A stretch of 64,000 bases of DNA from Variovorax boronicumulans (GTDB lineage: Bacteria; Pseudomonadota; Gammaproteobacteria; Burkholderiales; Burkholderiaceae_C): assembly GCF_030812215.1 (NCBI RefSeq), contig NZ_JAUSSG010000010.1, positions 62,001-126,000 of the forward strand, written 5' to 3'. Positions 16,436 through 24,256 of this stretch are shown here, piece by piece. Position numbers and translations under genes: made by a program. The stretch's first letter is position 1. Each line of letters starts with the position of its first letter. The notes below the pieces were generated by a model, which was not told where the DNA came from, did not search any database, and was given only the letters and a program-made list of their open reading frames with translations.

Positions 16436-17532
16436 TCGCTCAACGCGGGCTGTCGGGTTTCTGCGCTGCGCGCACGCACCGGCTCGCTGGCGCGCGGCAG
16501 CAGGAACGGATCGAACACCCGCTCGTGCCGCTTGCCGAACGAGCGGAAGTTCCACAGGTTGGTCGTGACCATGATGCGCTGCACCCAGCGGTAGGCGCGC
16601 TCGTTGGCATCGAAGCTGGGCACGAAGCTGTCGCGCGAGTGCAGCGCGAAGCGGTTGTTGATGAAGACCAGCCGGCCGGGCTTGATGTCGATGCCCTGCG
16701 AGACCGCCCTCACCTCGCGATGAAAGTTCTCCAGCGCCGCCTTCGCGCGCTGATTCACCGGCAGCACCATGTCGGGATAGAACGCGACGGTGACGCGCGG
16801 CAGCTCCAGTGGGCCCGAGAGCACCGGGCTCAGGTCGGTGTTGTCGCGCGGCGTGGGCGTGGCGCCGCGCCAGCGGTACGGCACGCGGATGATGAAGTGG
16901 CGGCCGTAGAGCGCCTCCAGGTCCTCGTCGCTCAGTCGCGCCAGCGCAAGCCGCGCATCGGCCACCCGCGTGAGCGGCCCCTTGTCCTCGCCTTCGGGCG
17001 CACCGCGCAGACCGAGCAGCAGCAGCGCGAGCGGCGAGGTGTCTCCCTCGGGCATGAAGGCCTGGGCAGCGTTCTCGATGTGGAAGTCCAACTCCACCTC
17101 GGAGCCGAGGCCGGTGTAGTCGTGGCGCGCGTGTTTGTGCGGCGTGAGGTTGTTGACCAGTTCCAGCCCTTCGTGCGAGATCGAATACGGCTCGCCGATG
17201 GCCGCGCCGAGCGCCGCCAGCAGGTTCTCGCTGAGTACGCCGTCCTTGAACTCGCGGCCGGTTTCGCCGAACTGCGGGCTGCCGCGCACACCGGTGTCGA
17301 TCGGCAGGTTGTCGACCACCAGGTAGGCGTAGGCGGCGCTGTTGGACGACTTGATGACTTCCAGAAGGCGCACGAGGCGCTCCGGAAACCCGGAATAGAC
17401 GCGCCGGCGGAGCTCGCCGATGTACGCCGAGCTCCCCGCCGGGTCGTAGTCGAGGCCTGCGAGCACCTGACGGATCTGCTCGGCCTCGCTGGCGGTGATG
17501 CTCACTTGGGCGCTTGAACCATGGTCTGACAT
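16432..17532 (-). CDS. Fe(II)/2-oxoglutarate oxygenase, VioC/AsnO-like amino-acid hydroxylase
   Basis: A 366-residue TauD/clavaminate-synthase-fold enzyme. The iron ligands are His151 and Glu153 in 'ELDFHIENAAQ' and His298 in 'INNRFALHSRDSF'; Arg312, fourteen residues after the distal His, fits the 2-oxoglutarate-binding arginine. An HxE rather than HxD facial triad is known from the clavaminate synthase, VioC and AsnO branch, which hydroxylates free amino acids at C-beta. Start ATG at 17532 gives the full family length. It is the first gene of a four-gene operon with an exporter and two ATP-grasp ligases and is divergent from a LysR regulator. Substrate (Arg, Asn, Lys or other) cannot be read from the sequence. 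Confidence 0.88.
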   Translation of the reverse strand: MSDHGSSAQVSITASEAEQIRQVLAGLDYDPAGSSAYIGELRRRVYSGFPERLVRLLEVIKSSNSAAYAYLVVDNLPIDTGVRGSPQFGETGREFKDGVLSENLLAALGAAIGEPYSISHEGLELVNNLTPHKHARHDYTGLGSEVELDFHIENAAQAFMPEGDTSPLALLLLGLRGAPEGEDKGPLTRVADARLALARLSDEDLEALYGRHFIIRVPYRWRGATPTPRDNTDLSPVLSGPLELPRVTVAFYPDMVLPVNQRAKAALENFHREVRAVSQGIDIKPGRLVFINNRFALHSRDSFVPSFDANERAYRWVQRIMVTTNLWNFRSFGKRHERVFDPFLLPRASEPVRARSAETRQPALSE

Positions 17533-17674
17533 GAATGAAAACTCCTTGTGTGGGGCTACAGGCGCGCGGCATTGCGTGCGCGTCGCGGTGGGCAGTGGCT
17601 GGTGGTGTGCTGACGCTGGACGCGAGGCTATGGGCGATTTTTTATCTCAAAAACGAATCTATTTAATATTTCAT

Positions 17675-17689
17675 ATCTGATAATCAGAT
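17675..17689. promoter_or_regulatory. Candidate LysR operator (ATC-N9-GAT dyad)
   Basis: The perfect dyad ATCTGATAATCAGAT (7-base arms, 1-base centre) has the classical ATC-N9-GAT form of a LysR activation-site recognition motif. It lies in an unusually AT-rich stretch (about 17640-17700) between the divergent LysR gene, whose start is 36 bases downstream, and the dioxygenase operon, whose start is 142 bases away. This placement is typical for a LysR protein that represses itself and activates the divergent operon. Binding is inferred. Confidence 0.65.
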
Positions 17690-17725
17690 TTATAACTTTC
17701 TGCTTCCCGTCTTGAAAGGACCACC

Positions 17726-18610
17726 ATGGACCGTGTATTGCTCGAAACCTTCAAGGCGGTGGTGGACGAAGGCGGCGCGCAGAAAGCGGCCAACGTGCTC
17801 GGCTGTGCGCAGTCCAACGTGACGACGCGCCTCAAGCAGTTGGAACAACGCCTCGGGGTGCCACTCTTCAACCGGCAGGGCAAGCGACTGCAACTGAACG
17901 AGGCCGGCGAGCGCTACCTGCCTTATGCGGCGCGCATCCTCGCGCTGATCGACGAAGCCGCCGCCGATGCACGGGCCGAACTGCCCGCGGCGCAACGCTT
18001 GCGCCTGGGCACCATGGAGAGCACGGCCGCGATGCACCTGCCCCATGCCTTGGGAAGCCTGCGTCAGGCCTTCCCGGCGCTGGAGATGCAACTGGAGGTG
18101 GAAGCCGAGCCGGCCTTGTCGCAGATGCTGCTGCAGCACCGGCTGGACCTTGCCGTGACTGCACGTGTGAGCGAGCGCGCAGGCCTGGTCTACGAAGCGG
18201 GCTTCGACGAGCCGCTCGTGGTGGTCGCGCAGGAAGATCCGGCGGAACTGCTGGCACAGGCGCCCGTGTATGCACCGACGCTGCTCGCCTTTCGCGAGGG
18301 CTGCCCTTACCGCACCATGGCGCTGCGCTGGCTCGAATCGCGCCGCATCGCCTGCGCCCGTGTGCTGTCGTTCAGCACCTACGGTGCGGTGCTGGGCTGT
18401 GCTTCAGCCGGCATGGGCATGGCGGTGGTGCCGCGCAGGCTGGTTGAGCACCAGGCGCAGTCCTACCCCCTGAAGGTCTATCGCCCTCGCGACTTGGCGC
18501 CGGCCACAAGCTATTTCGTGTTTCGCGAGGACTGGCAGCCCGGCGTGGAGGCCCGTGCGCTGATGCGGGAGCTGCGGCGCTCTGCGCGGCAGCCGGTGGC
18601 GCCGCTTTGA
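17726..18610 (+). CDS. LysR-family regulator, divergent from the ATP-grasp operon
   Basis: A 294-residue LysR protein. The N-terminal helix-turn-helix spans about residues 2-60 ('LETFKAVVDEGGAQKAANVL', 'SNVTTRLKQLEQRLGVPLFN'), followed by the effector-binding domain. Its start ATG follows AGGACC seven bases upstream. Divergent arrangement with the dioxygenase-MFS-ATP-grasp operon, plus a perfect LysR-type dyad between them, marks it as the likely pathway regulator, with a pathway intermediate or amino acid as possible co-inducer. It ends at a strong bidirectional terminator shared with the tRNA gene downstream. Confidence 0.92.
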   Translation: MDRVLLETFKAVVDEGGAQKAANVLGCAQSNVTTRLKQLEQRLGVPLFNRQGKRLQLNEAGERYLPYAARILALIDEAAADARAELPAAQRLRLGTMESTAAMHLPHALGSLRQAFPALEMQLEVEAEPALSQMLLQHRLDLAVTARVSERAGLVYEAGFDEPLVVVAQEDPAELLAQAPVYAPTLLAFREGCPYRTMALRWLESRRIACARVLSFSTYGAVLGCASAGMGMAVVPRRLVEHQAQSYPLKVYRPRDLAPATSYFVFREDWQPGVEARALMRELRRSARQPVAPL

Positions 18611-18643
18611 TGCCTGGAATTGCAGAGGCGTGGAAAGAAAAAA

Positions 18644-18670
18644 AGCCCGCTGTCTGTTCGACAGCGGGCT
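18644..18670. terminator. Bidirectional rho-independent terminator
   Basis: A perfect 11-base stem (18644-18654 with 18660-18670) and 5-base loop TGTTC. On the plus strand it is followed by a T-rich run (CTTTGTATTT), on the minus strand by TTTTTTTCTTTCC, so it can end both the LysR transcript and the tRNA-Lys transcript. Confidence 0.85.
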
Positions 18671-18692
18671 CTTTGTATTTCGCAAGGTTCGG

Positions 18693-18768
18693 TGGTAGGA
18701 CGTACTGGATTCGAACCAGTGACCAACGGATTAAAAGTCCGCTGCTCTACCAACTGAGCTAACGTCCC
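18693..18768 (-). tRNA. tRNA-Lys (anticodon TTT)
   Basis: A 76-nucleotide cloverleaf on the minus strand. The acceptor stem pairs GGGACGT with ACGTCCT (one G-U pair), the D-loop reads AGCTCAGTTGGTAGAGC, the anticodon loop CTTTTAA places anticodon TTT at 18733-18735, and the T-arm contains GGTTCGAATCC. The 3' CCA is encoded. It follows the tolB-pal-cpoB-tcdA genes, a common position for tRNA-Lys in proteobacteria. A perfect TATAAT lies 51 bases upstream. Confidence 0.97.
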
Positions 18769-18818
18769 GGAACCATTTTTTTTGCTTCTTGCCGATGTTG
18801 AATCCGGCAAAGCCAAAG

Positions 18819-18824
18819 ATTATA
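18819..18824 (-). promoter_or_regulatory. Candidate -10 box for tRNA-Lys
   Basis: A perfect TATAAT on the minus strand overlaps the TAA stop of tcdA and lies 51 bases upstream of the tRNA 5' end. No convincing -35 box at 16-18 bases spacing was found, so the tRNA may also be read through from the upstream genes. Confidence 0.4.
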
Positions 18825-19668
18825 GCGCGGCGTTGCTCGCGATTTTGTCGAGCACCCAACCTGCTGCACATTGTCCGAAAGTGGCAGTGACGCTCACCAC
18901 CGAACCGTAGCCGTGGCAATTGAGCGAACCGTCGCCTTCCTCGATCGCGCAGGACGCATCGGGCGGCGCAACGCTTTCACGGCTGAAGACGCAGGTCACG
19001 CCGATCTTCTTGCCCTCGCGCGGCGCACCGTGGTCCTTGCGCAGGCGCTGGCGAAGCTGGGCGAGCAACGGGTCGTGCGTGACAAGCGAAAGATCGTCGA
19101 TATCGACCTTGTGCGCCTGTCGCTTGCCGCCTGCCGCTCCGACGGTGATGAACGCAGCATCACGCGATCCGCGTGCCCACGCGGCCATGGTCAGCTTGGC
19201 TTTCACCTGGTCGCAGGCATCGATGACGGCGGTGGCCGGGCCGTTCGCGGCCTGTGCGGCATCGAGCAAGGCAGTCCAGTTGCCGGGCTCCACGAATTCA
19301 TCGAGCGCGAGCACCTTGCAGTCGGGATTGATCTGCGCGATGCGGTCGCGCATGGCCTCGACCTTGGACTGCCCCACGGTCGCCTCGAGCGCGTGGATCT
19401 GCCGGTTGATGTTCGACTCCGACACATGATCGAGATCGACCAGCGTCAGCCGCCCCACCCCGCTGCGCGCCAATGCCTCCACCGCCCACGAGCCCACGCC
19501 GCCGATACCGGCGACCAGCACATGCGCGTTGCGGATGCGCGCGGCACCAGCAACGCCATAGAGCCGCTCGAGGCCGCCGAAGCGGCGCGCAAAGTCAGGC
19601 GCCGCGGTGTCGTTGGTGACGACATCCGCGGCGACCGGTGTGAACGCTGCAGGAAGGGTGGCGCTCAA
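18820..19668 (-). CDS. tcdA: tRNA threonylcarbamoyladenosine dehydratase
   Basis: A 282-residue E1-like enzyme (CsdL/YgdL/TcdA). The ATP-binding motif GIGGVGSWAVEALARSG begins at residue 54, followed by 'LTLVDLDHVSESNINRQIHA', which carries the Asp, Asn and Arg of the adenylation site. It converts t6A37 of ANN-decoding tRNAs, including tRNA-Lys, to the cyclic form ct6A using ATP. It lies between cpoB and the tRNA-Lys gene, one of its own substrates. An N-terminal extension of about 25 residues precedes the core. Start ATG at 19668 is 19 bases after the cpoB stop. Confidence 0.93.
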   Translation of the reverse strand: MSATLPAAFTPVAADVVTNDTAAPDFARRFGGLERLYGVAGAARIRNAHVLVAGIGGVGSWAVEALARSGVGRLTLVDLDHVSESNINRQIHALEATVGQSKVEAMRDRIAQINPDCKVLALDEFVEPGNWTALLDAAQAANGPATAVIDACDQVKAKLTMAAWARGSRDAAFITVGAAGGKRQAHKVDIDDLSLVTHDPLLAQLRQRLRKDHGAPREGKKIGVTCVFSRESVAPPDASCAIEEGDGSLNCHGYGSVVSVTATFGQCAAGWVLDKIASNAAL

Positions 19669-19687
19669 GCGGAGTGCTCCGCTGGCA

Positions 19688-20440
19688 TTAGCGCAGGCGC
19701 GAGAGACGCTCGCGGCCTGCCTGTGCGGCTTCCGACTGCGGATAGGCCTTGGCCAGGTCTTCCAGCGTGCGGCGTGCCGAGCGGGTGTCCTTCAACTCGA
19801 TCTGGCAGTTCGCGATCGACAGCACGGCCTCGGGGGCCTTGGCGTGATCGGGCGCGAGCGAAAGCATCGAGCGGAAGTTCGCGATGGCCTCGTTGTAGTT
19901 GCGCGTGGCGTACTGCGCATTGCCGAGCCAGAACAGCGCCGAGGCGTTGTAGCCGCTCTGCGGGTAGCGCTTGACGAATTCGGCAAAAGCCGTTTGCGAC
20001 TGCGCGAACTGGCCGGCGCGGAAGATGCCCAGTGCAGCTTCGAAGTCGGCCTTTTCCTTGGGATCGGCGTTGAACTCGCGGCCGTCGACCGTCACCTTGG
20101 ACGGCTCGTTCTGCCTGAGCTTGTCGTCGATGGTGGTCTGGCGCGACTGCATCTCGCTCAGCGTGCGTGTGAGCTGCTCGTTCTGGCCGGTCATGCGCGC
20201 CAGGTCGCCACGCATCTGCTCGATCTGGTTCTGCAGATCGAGCAGGCTGCGGCGCAGCTGGCCGTTTTCGTCGGTCAGCCGCTGGTCGGTTTGCTGGCGC
20301 ATGGCCTCGACGCGCTGGCGCAAGTCGAGGATGGCCTTGCGGGCCTCGTCATCCTCGAACAACGCGGCCTGAGACCCCATCGAGACGCAAAGCAGGGCGG
20401 CAGCCAGCGCCGCTCCCCGCAGCAGGGCGCGTGGCATCAC
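19688..20440 (-). CDS. cpoB: Cell division coordinator CpoB (YbgF)
   Basis: A 250-residue periplasmic protein. Signal peptide residues 1-25 ('RGAALAAALLCVSMGSQA'), then a coiled-coil trimerisation region of about residues 30-110 rich in Glu, Gln and Arg ('AILDLRQRVEAMRQQTDQRL'), then a C-terminal TPR region from about residue 125 containing 'AALGIFRAGQFAQSQTAFAE'. It links outer-membrane constriction by Tol-Pal with peptidoglycan synthesis at the septum. Its start overlaps the pal stop by four bases, giving the conserved tolB-pal-cpoB order. Confidence 0.94.
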   Translation of the reverse strand: MMPRALLRGAALAAALLCVSMGSQAALFEDDEARKAILDLRQRVEAMRQQTDQRLTDENGQLRRSLLDLQNQIEQMRGDLARMTGQNEQLTRTLSEMQSRQTTIDDKLRQNEPSKVTVDGREFNADPKEKADFEAALGIFRAGQFAQSQTAFAEFVKRYPQSGYNASALFWLGNAQYATRNYNEAIANFRSMLSLAPDHAKAPEAVLSIANCQIELKDTRSARRTLEDLAKAYPQSEAAQAGRERLSRLR

Positions 20441-20952
20441 CGGGTGTAGCGGATTTCAGCGCGGCGGTTCTGTGCCCACGCCTCTTCGCCCGAGCCTTGC
20501 ACGGCCGGCTTTTCCTTGCCGAAGCTCACAGCCTCGATCTGGCTGTCGTTCACGCCCAGCAGGGTCAGTGCGCGACGAACGGCTTCTGCGCGCTTCTGGC
20601 CGAGGGCCAGGTTGTACTCACGGCCACCGCGCTCATCGGTATGACCTTCGATCGAGATGCGACGCTGCGGTGCGCTCTTGAGGAAGCGGGCGTGGCCGTC
20701 GATGATCGACTGGAACTCGGGCTTGACCGTGTAGCTGTCGTAGTCGAAGTACACGATGCGCGCCACGCCCACCGGGCCTTGCGCCGTGGCGGCGCTCTGG
20801 TCGGCGTTGACCGGGGTCACGGTGCTGGCGCCGCCCGGCTGAGCCGTGGTGCCGCGACCGTCGGTGACGGGCGTTTCGTTGAGCTTCGTGCCCGACGAGC
20901 AACCGGCGATGAGAGCCACGATGGCCAGCGAATAAATTGTGCGTTTCAACAT
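20437..20952 (-). CDS. pal: Peptidoglycan-associated lipoprotein Pal
   Basis: A 171-residue lipoprotein: signal peptide with lipobox 'ALIAGC' and lipidated Cys18, a short Ser/Thr/Gly-rich linker, then an OmpA-like peptidoglycan-binding domain from about residue 65 with 'ISIEGHTDERGGREYNLALG' and a C-terminal 'NRRAEIRYTR'. It anchors the outer membrane to peptidoglycan and interacts with TolB. It lies 24 bases after tolB and overlaps cpoB by four bases. Confidence 0.96.
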   Translation of the reverse strand: MLKRTIYSLAIVALIAGCSSGTKLNETPVTDGRGTTAQPGGASTVTPVNADQSAATAQGPVGVARIVYFDYDSYTVKPEFQSIIDGHARFLKSAPQRRISIEGHTDERGGREYNLALGQKRAEAVRRALTLLGVNDSQIEAVSFGKEKPAVQGSGEEAWAQNRRAEIRYTR

Positions 20953-20976
20953 TACGAACTCCTCAAATAAACCTAA

Positions 20977-22293
20977 TCATTGCTTTTGAAACGGACCCCA
21001 GTCCGGTTCCCTGATGTCTCCCGCCTGTCCCGCCAGTCGTGCCTTTATTTTTCCGTCGAGCGTAGTCGTCATCAGTGCTTCGCGGCCTTGCAGGTGCGTG
21101 GCGTAGACGATCAGCTTGCTATTGGGGGCAAAACTCGGGCTCTCGTCGGCGTTGGTGTCGGTGATGGACGCCACATTGCCGGTCGCCAACTCCATCACCT
21201 GGAGTTTGAAGGCACCGCCGATGCGCGAGATGTAGGCCAACCACCGGCCATCGCCGCTGACGGACGGAGAAATGTTGTAGGTGCCGCTGAAGGTGACGCG
21301 GGTCGGGTTTCCGCCGCTGGCACTCATCTTGTAGATCTGGGGAGCGCCGCCGCGGTCGCTCACGAAGTAGATCGTGCTGCCATCGGCCGAGTACACCGGC
21401 TCGGTGTCGATACTCGCGCTCTGGGTCAGACGGCGCGGCTCGCCGCCGCCGGCCGGGATCGTGTAGAGCTGCGAACCGCCGTCGCGGCTGAGGGTGACGG
21501 CGAGCGAGTTGCCGTCCGGTGCCCACGCGGGCGCGCTGTTGGAGCCCTTGAAGTTCGCCAGCAGGCGGCGCTGGCCGCTGGCCACGTTGTGCACGTAGAC
21601 CACGGGCTTGCGCGATTCGAAGGAAACGTACGCCAGTTGCTGGCCGTTGGACGACCAGCAGGGCGAGATGATCGGCTCGGGGCTCGCGAGTGCCGCCTGC
21701 GCGTTCTCGCCATCGGCGTCGGCCACCCACAGCGAATAGCGGCTGCCGCCTTTGGTGACGTAGGCAATGCGGGTCGAGAAGATGCCCTTTTCGCCGGTGA
21801 GCTTCTCGTAGACGAAGTCGGCGATGCGGTGCGACGCGAGGCGCAGGTCGCCCTGAGGCACGGTGTAGCTCTGGCCACCGAGGTCCTGCCCCTTGACCAC
21901 GTCCCACAGGCGAAACCTCACATCGAAGCGGCCGTCGGCAAGGCGGGTGACGCTGCCCACGACCAGCGAGTCGGCCGTGCGTTGGCGCCACAGCGACAGG
22001 TCGGGGCGCGAGGCCTCGTCCAGCGCCTGGCCCGAGGCATCGACGCCGCGGAACTGGCCGCTTCGCTCAAGGTCGGCCTGGACGATGTCCGAGATCTTCT
22101 GCGGCGATGAATCCTGGCCCTTGAAGGGAACCAGCGCGATCGGCAATTGCGTCAACCCGACGCCAGACACTTCGACCCGGAACTGGGCCAGCGCTGGAAG
22201 CATGGGGGTAGCAGCAAGGGCCGCAATGAGGCTGCGGCGTGCAAATAGCGATGAAGAAGGAGTTGGAATAGGAGCTGACAACGGCTTGTTCAT
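20977..22293 (-). CDS. tolB: Tol-Pal system protein TolB
   Basis: A 438-residue periplasmic protein. The N-terminus has a signal peptide with a twin-arginine-like 'FARRSLIAALAATPMLPALA'. An N-terminal domain follows, then a six-bladed beta-propeller built of repeats such as 'SAPAWAPDGNSLAVTLSRDG' and 'TEPVYSADGSTIYFVSDRGG'. It binds Pal. The start at ATG 22293 was chosen because the signal peptide starts there; the longer open frame upstream is non-coding. Unlike in enterobacteria, tolQ, tolR and tolA do not precede it: msbA is divergent 163 bases away. Confidence 0.95.
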   Translation of the reverse strand: MNKPLSAPIPTPSSSLFARRSLIAALAATPMLPALAQFRVEVSGVGLTQLPIALVPFKGQDSSPQKISDIVQADLERSGQFRGVDASGQALDEASRPDLSLWRQRTADSLVVGSVTRLADGRFDVRFRLWDVVKGQDLGGQSYTVPQGDLRLASHRIADFVYEKLTGEKGIFSTRIAYVTKGGSRYSLWVADADGENAQAALASPEPIISPCWSSNGQQLAYVSFESRKPVVYVHNVASGQRRLLANFKGSNSAPAWAPDGNSLAVTLSRDGGSQLYTIPAGGGEPRRLTQSASIDTEPVYSADGSTIYFVSDRGGAPQIYKMSASGGNPTRVTFSGTYNISPSVSGDGRWLAYISRIGGAFKLQVMELATGNVASITDTNADESPSFAPNSKLIVYATHLQGREALMTTTLDGKIKARLAGQAGDIREPDWGPFQKQ

Positions 22294-22456
22294 GCGGTTC
22301 GGAGAGGTTTTCGGACAAAAAGTTTCGGTCCGACGCAAGGGGCCACATGTTACACACTGGCCCGCCGTCCCCGTCACAAAACGTTTATCCATCGGTGCGG
22401 TCCTACACGACGCCTGCAAAAAGCCGGCCTCGGGGCGACCCGTAGAATCCGCCGCC

Positions 22457-24241
22457 ATGCAAGCATCCCCTGGCAGCGAGACCGCGCGCCCTCCCCTGAT
22501 GCGCCGTCTGGCGCGCCTGATGACCTGGTTCGGCAGCTCGCGCAAATGGTGGGCCGTAGGCCTCTGCGGGGCCATGCTGGCGGCGCTCACCGAGCCGCTG
22601 ATGGCGGCCCTTCTGAAGCCGCTGCTCGACCGCGGTTTTACCCGCGGCGAGATGCCGCTGTGGTTCGTGCCCGCCGCCGTGCTGATGCTGTTCGCGGTGC
22701 GCGGCATTGCGCAATTCATCTCTCAATATGCCTTGTCGCGTATCGCCAATGAAGGCATGCAGAAGCTGCGCCGGGTGTTGTTCGAACGCCTGCTGGGCGC
22801 AGAACTCGCCCTCTTTACGCGCCAGTCGGCGAGCGCCCTGTCGAACACGGTCGTGTACGAGGTGCAGACCGGCGCGATGCTGCTGGTGCAGGCGTTGCTC
22901 GGGTTGTCGCGCGACGGCTTCACGCTGATCGCGCTCCTGGGCTACCTCGTCTATCTGAACTGGAAGCTCACGCTGATCGTCGCGTTTCTCGTGCCGAGCA
23001 TCTCCTGGATCATGAAGGTGTTCTCCAAGCGCCTCTACAAGCTCACCCAGCAGGGCCAGCAGGCGACCGACGAGCTGGCCTACGTGGTCGAGGAAAACGT
23101 GCTCGCCCACCGCGTCGTGCGGCTGCACGGCGCCGAACAGGCCCAGGAGCGCCGCTTCGAGCAACTGAGCCAGCGCCTCAACCGCCTGGCCGTGAAGTCC
23201 ACCATCGCCCAGGCCGCGACCACGCCGCTCACGCAGATGATGGCCTCGCTCGCGCTGTCGATCGTGGTGATGATCGCCCTCTGGCAAAGCGGCAAGCAAG
23301 GCTTCACCGTGGGCGGGTTCGTCGCCTACATCACGGCCATGCTGATGCTGATCGCGCCGATCCGGCGTCTGGCCGAGGTGGCTGGCCCGATCACGCGCGG
23401 CCTCGCGGCGCTCGAGCGCGGCCTGATCCTGGTCGACGAGGTCGCGCCCGAATCGCAGGGCAGCTTCGAGATGGCGCACGCCGATGGCCACATCGAACTG
23501 CGCAACGTGCAGGTCAGCTACCGCGGCGACGACGAACAGCGCGCACTCGACGGCGTGAGCCTGACCATCCAGCCCGGCCAGGTGGTCGCTTTCGTCGGGC
23601 CTTCGGGGTCGGGCAAGACCACGCTGGTCAACCTGCTGCCGCGCTTCGTGCAGCCCAGCGGCGGGCAGGTGCTGCTCGATGGCCACGACACCAGTGAATG
23701 GAAGCTGAAGAGCCTGCGCGCGCAGTTCGCGATGGTGAGCCAGGACGTGGTCATGCTCAACGACACGCTGGCAGCCAACGTGGCGCTGGGCTCCGAGATC
23801 GACCGCGCGCGCGTCGACGAATGCCTGGTCGCCGCCAACCTGAGCGCCCACGTCGAGAACCTGCCGCAGGGCATGGACACGGTGCTGGGCCACAACGCCA
23901 CACAGCTCTCGGGCGGACAGCGCCAGCGGCTTGCCATTGCACGCGCGCTCTACAAGAACGCGCCCGTGCTGCTGCTCGACGAAGCCACCTCCGCGCTCGA
24001 CACCGAATCGGAACGGCTGGTGCAAGACGCCCTGCAGCGCCTGATGCAGAACCGCACCACGCTGATCGTGGCCCACCGGCTCTCGACCATCCAGCATGCG
24101 GACCGCATCATCGTGATGGAGCAAGGCCGCATCGCCGAGCAAGGCAGCCATGAACAGCTCATGGCGCTGGACGGGCTCTATGCCCGCCTGCAGACGCTGG
24201 CCGTGCGCAGCGCCACGCCGGGACAAGACCCGACGCTCTGA
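22457..24241 (+). CDS. msbA: Lipid A export ABC transporter MsbA
   Basis: A 594-residue half-transporter: a six-helix exporter domain (about residues 25-320) fused to one ATPase domain with Walker A GPSGSGKTT at 381-389, signature LSGGQRQR around 485 and Walker B 'VLLLDEATSALDTESE'. It works as a homodimer, flipping lipid A core across the inner membrane. The ATG at 22457 fits the usual MsbA length; the open frame upstream is the tolB gene on the other strand. It converges with rng, only 15 bases apart. Confidence 0.93.
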   Translation: MQASPGSETARPPLMRRLARLMTWFGSSRKWWAVGLCGAMLAALTEPLMAALLKPLLDRGFTRGEMPLWFVPAAVLMLFAVRGIAQFISQYALSRIANEGMQKLRRVLFERLLGAELALFTRQSASALSNTVVYEVQTGAMLLVQALLGLSRDGFTLIALLGYLVYLNWKLTLIVAFLVPSISWIMKVFSKRLYKLTQQGQQATDELAYVVEENVLAHRVVRLHGAEQAQERRFEQLSQRLNRLAVKSTIAQAATTPLTQMMASLALSIVVMIALWQSGKQGFTVGGFVAYITAMLMLIAPIRRLAEVAGPITRGLAALERGLILVDEVAPESQGSFEMAHADGHIELRNVQVSYRGDDEQRALDGVSLTIQPGQVVAFVGPSGSGKTTLVNLLPRFVQPSGGQVLLDGHDTSEWKLKSLRAQFAMVSQDVVMLNDTLAANVALGSEIDRARVDECLVAANLSAHVENLPQGMDTVLGHNATQLSGGQRQRLAIARALYKNAPVLLLDEATSALDTESERLVQDALQRLMQNRTTLIVAHRLSTIQHADRIIVMEQGRIAEQGSHEQLMALDGLYARLQTLAVRSATPGQDPTL

Positions 24242-24256
24242 GCCCGCGCTGCTCGC

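Noticed and set aside
16432..17532. Taurine dioxygenase
   Set aside because: The iron site is HxE rather than HxD and the neighbours are ATP-grasp ligases and an exporter, fitting the clavaminate synthase/VioC/AsnO branch better.
15035..17572. Possible dioxygenase-MFS fusion suggested by one long minus-strand frame
   Set aside because: The upstream part of that frame reads the dioxygenase gene out of frame. The two genes overlap only by four bases.
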